NCBI GenBank assembly: GCA_963926405.1
Contig: CAWUXI010000133.1
Span: forward strand, 1 to 17,854
Direction: 5' to 3'
Source of the DNA: CALSMU01 sp963926405
GTDB lineage: Bacteria; Bacteroidota; Bacteroidia; Flavobacteriales_D; Parvicellaceae
DNA: 17,854 nt
Shown here piece by piece: positions 14,400 through 17,854 of the stretch; the first letter of the stretch is position 1, and the number at the start of each line of letters is the position of its first letter. A model generated the notes under the pieces. It was given only the letters and a program-made list of their open reading frames with translations. It was not told the origin of the DNA and did no database searches. A program made the position numbers and the translations under genes.

Positions 14400-15740
14400 T
14401 TTAGGAACAACTTTAGTCAAAACCCTTCCGCCACTGGCTCTAATAAAAGCTTTAGATTCATCATTTAGCTCTTCCAAAGAGGTAGATTCATCTAGTTCAC
14501 CAGCTAACACCTGAAAACGTTTGTCTGCTTTCATCGCAAGTCCATCCACCATCAATGAGACGGAATTAAAATTAAGCAAACGTAATCTATTAATATCGCG
14601 TAATCGAGATAAAGCTACGTAGCCTTGTCCTCTTTCAAAAGTTCTTCCTAGGTCGAGTTCTGCAGCATCTAATGTCATTCCTTGACTCTTGTGAACGGTT
14701 ATTGCCCATGCAAGACGAAGAGGTATTTGTTTGTACGATGCCAAAGTATTCCCCTTTTCATCATTTATAGACCATTCTTCCGGACTAGCCTTAATTTCTT
14801 CATTGTCTAGTGTCTTTACTACTGGTATTCCAATTGAAGAATATTTGATGATTTCTCCTAGCGTTCCATTAATGTATCCTTTTTCAACGTTATTTTTAAC
14901 AAACATCACTTTCGCTCCAATGCGTAAAGGCATATCATTTTGAGTAAGTACTGTATTTTTTAAAACAGTAATTAAATCTTTGTCTCCAGAGGTTTTCGCT
15001 TTAAAAAACCTGCTTTTACTTGGTAAGTCTGCTAAATGGCTATTGTTAATGAAGTCGACATCTTCATTGTGTGTATATAGTTTTGTGGGTTCTATTCCAG
15101 ACTCGAAAGTTGTGTTTGCGGCATTTTTTAAAGCGTCAATAGATTTCTGTGTAACGCTGCCGGTCCGAATCTCTTCCAAAACATCTCCCAATACATTGTC
15201 ATTTTGCCTAAACTGCTTCGTTAGGTAGCAGATGTTAAAGTTTGCATTTTGCCAAGCTGTAGACATAAATGAAAATTTATCGCTGCTGCGTTCACCATAT
15301 TTTCCAATAGGAGGTAGTTGAAAAAAATCACCACACAAAACTATTTGCACCCCTCCAAAAGCTTCATTATTTTCCTTGCAATAAGTCAAAACTTGGTTAA
15401 TAGAATTTAATTGATCTCTATGTAACATGGATATTTCATCAATGATAAGGACCTTAACTTTATCAAACTGGTCTCTTAAATATTTCTTCTTTTTTAAATT
15501 TCGAAGATCTTTTTCTGTCAGCACTTGTTTAATGCCAATACCCGCCCAAGAGTGAATCGTGCTGCCTTTTATATGCGTAGCTGCAATACCTGTTGAAGCT
15601 GTTATGGCAACGTCAATATTTGCATCTTTTAGGTGCTGTGTAAATTGATTTAACACATAGGTTTTTCCCGTACCAGCAGAGCCAGTAAGGAAAACATTCC
15701 TTCCAGACTTTAACAAAGCTAGTGCCTTTTCTTGTGTCAT
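14397..15740 (-). CDS. Pif1/RecD-like superfamily 1B DNA helicase
   Basis: From the ATG at 15740 the product is 447 aa. Walker A is GSAGTGKT (residues 20-27), motif Ia is ITASTGIAATHIKGSTIHSW (47-66 region), Walker B is VLIIDEISML (97-106) and motif III is CGDFFQLPP (136-144). YLTKQFRQ (172-179) is motif IV-like. Motifs V/VI near the end are AITVHKSQGMTLDAAELDLG (346-365) and GYVALSRLR (373-381). This set is diagnostic of the Pif1 family, which unwinds DNA 5' to 3' and resolves structures such as G-quadruplexes. It is compact, with only a ~60-residue tail after the core. The frame is also open to a TTG at 15779, but the ATG start puts Met right before the family's usual N-terminus. It is divergent from the DEAD-box gene. 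Confidence 0.9.
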   Translation of the reverse strand: MTQEKALALLKSGRNVFLTGSAGTGKTYVLNQFTQHLKDANIDVAITASTGIAATHIKGSTIHSWAGIGIKQVLTEKDLRNLKKKKYLRDQFDKVKVLIIDEISMLHRDQLNSINQVLTYCKENNEAFGGVQIVLCGDFFQLPPIGKYGERSSDKFSFMSTAWQNANFNICYLTKQFRQNDNVLGDVLEEIRTGSVTQKSIDALKNAANTTFESGIEPTKLYTHNEDVDFINNSHLADLPSKSRFFKAKTSGDKDLITVLKNTVLTQNDMPLRIGAKVMFVKNNVEKGYINGTLGEIIKYSSIGIPVVKTLDNEEIKASPEEWSINDEKGNTLASYKQIPLRLAWAITVHKSQGMTLDAAELDLGRTFERGQGYVALSRLRDINRLRLLNFNSVSLMVDGLAMKADKRFQVLAGELDESTSLEELNDESKAFIRASGGRVLTKVVPK

Positions 15741-15798
15741 TTGTTTGTGAATAATATGAAGTTGTAAAACTACCAACAAACTTGATTAGAATATCATG

Positions 15799-15829
15799 CA
15801 AATAGAAATGATATAAACAGTTACATTTG
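15799..15829. promoter_or_regulatory. Back-to-back -7 elements for the divergent helicase genes
   Basis: TACATTTG (15822-15829, plus strand) is a full -7 match ending 14 nt before the DEAD-box ATG. On the minus strand TCTATTTG (15806 down to 15799) is a one-mismatch match, with TTG 23 nt upstream (15832 down to 15830), and could serve the Pif1-like gene. The two boxes form a 7-bp inverted repeat (TGCAAAT, 15798-15804; ATTTGCA, 15825-15831). Confidence 0.45.
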
Positions 15830-15843
15830 CAAAAAACAATATA

Positions 15844-17193
15844 ATGGATTCTTTTAGTGATTTTAAGCTTGTAAAACAATTGAGCTATGCAATTGATGAT
15901 TTAGGCTACGACAAGCCAACCCCTATCCAGAAAGAAGCGTTTTCAGTTGTGCTGTCTGGTAAAGACATTGTAGGAGTAGCCCAAACAGGTACAGGAAAGA
16001 CACTTGCGTATATGTTGCCGATTCTGCAGGATTTGAAATTTTCCACACAAGTCGCTCCAAGAGTTGCTATTATGGTCCCTACTAGAGAATTGGTTCTGCA
16101 AGTGGTTGAAAATATAGAAAGTTTAGCAAAATACATTAGCCTTAGGGTTGTAGGGGTATACGGCGGCACAAATATCAATACTCAAATGCAATCCGTTGCG
16201 CAAGGAGCCGACATTGTTGTTGGTACACCTGGCCGATTTTATGATCTATCATTAAGTGGTGCTTTAAAATTAAATGCGGTTAAGAAACTAGTAATTGATG
16301 AAGTTGATGTAATGATGGACTTAGGTTTTTTGCCACAACTAACCAATATTTTTGAATTACTACCCGAGAAAAGACAAAATATAATGTTTTCTGCTACAAT
16401 GACTGAAGAGGTAGATGCATTAATTGATGATTTCTTTATAGTGCCTACAAAAATTGCAATAGCAGTAAGTGGAACGCCTTTAGAGAATATTGTGCAACAA
16501 TGCTATCCTGTTCCTAATTTTTATACTAAAGTCAACTTACTGACTCATTTAATTAAGAATAAAACAGATTTTAGAAAAGTATTGATTTTTGTTTCAAGTA
16601 AAAAAATAGCGGATAGGTTGTTTGAAGCGCTAGAAGGAAGGTTTGGTTCTGAGTTAGGCGTTATACATTCTAATAAGTCTCAAAACTATAGAATTCGCTC
16701 TGTCGAACAATTTGATTCTGGAGTAAACCGAATTTTGTTATCCACTGATGTGATGGCGCGTGGATTGGATTTGGAAAAAATAACACATGTAATCAATTTT
16801 GATACGCCAACATACCCAGAAAACTACATGCACCGAATTGGTAGAACAGGTAGAGCAGAAGAGGAAGGTAATACTATATTGTTTTATACGGAGAAAGAGA
16901 CAGAAAACAAAGAAGCTATTGAGGATTTGATGAAAATGAAAATTCTTACAAATAAAATACCTAAAGATGTTGAAGTTTCACGGGAATTGATTCCAGAAGA
17001 GCAACCTCGAAATATTGAAATACATAAAAGTCATAAAAAGAAAACGGACGAAGAGGTAAGTTATCATCAGAAAAGCGAAAAGAATTCACAGACGAATCAA
17101 GGTGGGTCCTATAGAAAGATAATAGCGCAAAAGTACAATAAACGAAAAACAAGGGGGGATAAGAATTTTGGTAAACGAAAAGGAATGAAGTAA
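15844..17193 (+). CDS. DEAD-box ATP-dependent RNA helicase (DEVD variant)
   Basis: The 449-aa product has the full set of superfamily 2 motifs. The Q motif is GYDKPTPIQ (residues 21-29), motif I AQTGTGKT (46-53), Ia PTRELVLQ (79-86), GG (107-108), TPGR (128-131), II DEVD (152-155), III SAT (183-185), IV LIFVSS, V STDVMARGLD (300-309) and VI HRIGRTGR (330-337). Motif II has Val in place of Ala (DEVD), which should still coordinate Mg-ATP. Residues ~385-449 form a Lys/Arg/Gln/Asn-rich tail typical of RNA-binding extensions in RhlE/CsdA-like proteins. It likely remodels rRNA or mRNA, for example during ribosome assembly or cold growth; the exact subgroup is not assigned. Its stop overlaps the next gene's ATG (TAATG), implying coupled translation. 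Confidence 0.93.
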   Translation: MDSFSDFKLVKQLSYAIDDLGYDKPTPIQKEAFSVVLSGKDIVGVAQTGTGKTLAYMLPILQDLKFSTQVAPRVAIMVPTRELVLQVVENIESLAKYISLRVVGVYGGTNINTQMQSVAQGADIVVGTPGRFYDLSLSGALKLNAVKKLVIDEVDVMMDLGFLPQLTNIFELLPEKRQNIMFSATMTEEVDALIDDFFIVPTKIAIAVSGTPLENIVQQCYPVPNFYTKVNLLTHLIKNKTDFRKVLIFVSSKKIADRLFEALEGRFGSELGVIHSNKSQNYRIRSVEQFDSGVNRILLSTDVMARGLDLEKITHVINFDTPTYPENYMHRIGRTGRAEEEGNTILFYTEKETENKEAIEDLMKMKILTNKIPKDVEVSRELIPEEQPRNIEIHKSHKKKTDEEVSYHQKSEKNSQTNQGGSYRKIIAQKYNKRKTRGDKNFGKRKGMK

Positions 17194-17408
17194 TGGCAGA
17201 GTTACAACCAAATAATCCACTTCATGGAGTCAGCTTAAAAGCAATATTAAATTTTTTGGTAGATAAATATGGCTGGGAAGAACTGAGTGAAACCGTTAAA
17301 ATAAACTGTTTTTACTCTAACCCATCAATTAACTCTAGTTTAAAATTTCTTAGAAAAACACAATGGGCAAGAGATAGAGTGGAGAAGTTGTACTTGAATT
17401 CCATTTAA
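17193..17408 (+). CDS. VF530 family DNA-binding protein (DUF2132)
   Basis: This 71-aa protein matches the VF530 family almost end to end. NNPLHGVSLKAILNFLVDKY (residues 7-26) is followed by GWEELSETVKINCF (27-40) and the strongly conserved NPSINSSLKFLRKTQWAR (43-60). Members are small helical proteins with a SANT/SWIB-like or similar DNA-binding fold; their cellular role is poorly known. The ATG uses the final A of the DEAD-box stop codon, so it is second in a two-gene operon and probably depends on translation of the helicase gene for its own expression. Pairing with an RNA helicase may indicate that it acts on nucleic acid in the same process, which is inference. Confidence 0.9.
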   Translation: MAELQPNNPLHGVSLKAILNFLVDKYGWEELSETVKINCFYSNPSINSSLKFLRKTQWARDRVEKLYLNSI

Positions 17409-17528
17409 CGTCTGATTTCTTCAGTTTTAGTGTTTGAATGCCTAAGTCTATGAAGGTTGGAATTTTAGCCTTATATTGCTTTGATGTTGTGTATATTATT
17501 AAATATCAGGCATTAAAATACGTTAAAT
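17403..17528 (+). repeat. Nested inverted repeats after VF530 (possible structured RNA)
   Basis: An outer 9-bp pair, ATTTAACGT (17403-17411, spanning the VF530 stop codon) with ACGTTAAAT (17520-17528), encloses an inner 7-bp pair, AATGCCT (17437-17443) with AGGCATT (17508-17514). Inside are two small hairpins: CTGA/TCAG (17412-17424) and ATATT-ATTA-AATAT (about 17493-17506). Together they could fold as a branched RNA at the 3' end of the operon. The rest of the 253-nt gap to the next gene is AT-rich, with no convincing gene or T-tailed terminator. Confidence 0.3.
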
Positions 17529-17596
17529 AGCCTATTTTTATGTTTTAGTTTTGAAAAATACTTCAACGAAATTAAGGATAATAGCGTTAATTTTGA

Positions 17597-17604
17597 TATA
17601 TTTG
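17597..17604 (+). promoter_or_regulatory. Candidate -7 element for the ParA-like gene
   Basis: TATATTTG is a full TAnnTTTG match, 57 nt before the ATG at 17662, implying a leader of about 50 nt. No TTG lies at the expected -33 distance. Confidence 0.4.
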
Positions 17605-17661
17605 TGTTTTCTAATACTATTTTCATTGTTTTTTTTAACCTAGTTAGGCGTTTATCATAAA

Positions 17662-17854
17662 ATGATTATTTCTGTCGTAAATCATAAGGGAGGAACCGGC
17701 AAAACGGCTAGCACGTCAAATGTTGGCTCTGCTTTGGCTCTAATGAATTATAAAGTTTTATTGATTGACCTAGATCCTCAAGGAAACCTTTCTTATTCTT
17801 TCGGTATTTCTGACGATACTTTAAGTATTTATGAAGTGTTTACAGGTGAAAATT
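17662..17854 (+). CDS. ParA/MinD family ATPase, N-terminal part (3' end outside window)
   Basis: The visible 64 residues start MIISVVNHKGGTGKTASTSN, with the deviant Walker A KGGTGKT including the signature lysine at its start. They continue through LLIDLDPQGNLSYSFGI, the Walker A' block with catalytic Asp and the DPQGN loop of ParA/Soj proteins. Such ATPases partition chromosomes, plasmids or large protein assemblies by ATP-driven dimerisation on DNA. The sequence differs from the usual Bacteroidota chromosomal ParA in having NHKGGTGKTA instead of NQKGGVGKTT, so it may be a paralogue. Whether a ParB follows cannot be seen. The ATG is the first in-frame start after upstream stops. Confidence 0.88.
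   Translation, partial: MIISVVNHKGGTGKTASTSNVGSALALMNYKVLLIDLDPQGNLSYSFGISDDTLSIYEVFTGEN

Noticed and set aside
15613..15879. 88-aa minus-strand ORF at the 5' end of the Pif1-like gene
   Set aside because: Out of frame with the helicase and overlapping its Walker A region; no independent support.
17438..17530. 30-aa ORF (MPKSMKVGILALYCFD...) in the gap after VF530
   Set aside because: Short, no neighbour coupling, and in DNA better explained by paired arms; random ORFs of this size are common in AT-rich DNA.
17551..17643. 30-aa TTG-started hydrophobic ORF resembling a single-TM peptide
   Set aside because: T-rich DNA always reads as Leu/Ile/Phe; it has a weak start codon and overlaps the -7 box of the ParA-like gene.
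1..17854. CRISPR, tRNA, rRNA, IS elements or phage genes
   Set aside because: No repeat-spacer pattern, cloverleaf, transposase or integrase motif was seen by eye; a tRNAscan and IS search would settle it.

Overview
The window looks like chromosome from an AT-rich marine or freshwater member of the Bacteroidota, most likely Flavobacteriales (Crocinitomicaceae/Cryomorphaceae-like). Three things point there. Intergenic regions carry TAnnTTTG elements, the -7 hexamer-equivalent of the Bacteroidota sigma factor, usually with little Shine-Dalgarno signal. Surface proteins with PD40 beta-propeller and SPOR-like modules are present. MnmD is stand-alone, and MiaE, YqgE and VF530 have the form usual in this phylum. 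No transposase, integrase, tRNA, rRNA or CRISPR was seen. The region reads as housekeeping and envelope genes with several unexplained small genes and cis-elements.

Left part (1-5801). The window opens inside a large envelope protein ending in four SPOR-like modules. It overlaps a candidate 51-aa gene, which in turn overlaps mnmD (tRNA wobble-uridine methyltransferase). A PmtA-like methyltransferase converges on mnmD. It is transcribed away from a compact divergent promoter region (3469-3560) that also drives a TPR/PD40/regulatory-domain protein (PorE-like but without the OmpA end) and a rhomboid protease 3 nt behind it.

Middle (5860-10870). A PLP fold-type IV aminotransferase/lyase converges with yqgE. 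The yqgE start codon sits at the tip of an 11-bp perfect inverted repeat. Upstream on the minus strand is a tight trkA-trkH-miaE operon, combining potassium uptake with a tRNA hydroxylase.

Right-middle (10870-12950). This is the least explained part. It holds a 382-aa protein of unknown family with a coiled coil and a possible helix-turn-helix. Its start lies 3 bp from an array of TTRAGTA-like 7-mers phased at about 11 bp. Divergently placed are a small basic membrane protein preceded by a 15-bp palindrome, and a 50-aa ORF resembling the first helix of a J-domain.

Right part (12950-17854). A phosphohexomutase converges with a compact Pif1/RecD-type helicase. Divergent from the helicase is a DEAD-box RNA helicase (DEVD variant) translationally coupled to a VF530-family DNA-binding protein. 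A 250-nt intergenic region with nested inverted repeats separates this from the start of a ParA-family ATPase, cut off by the window edge.
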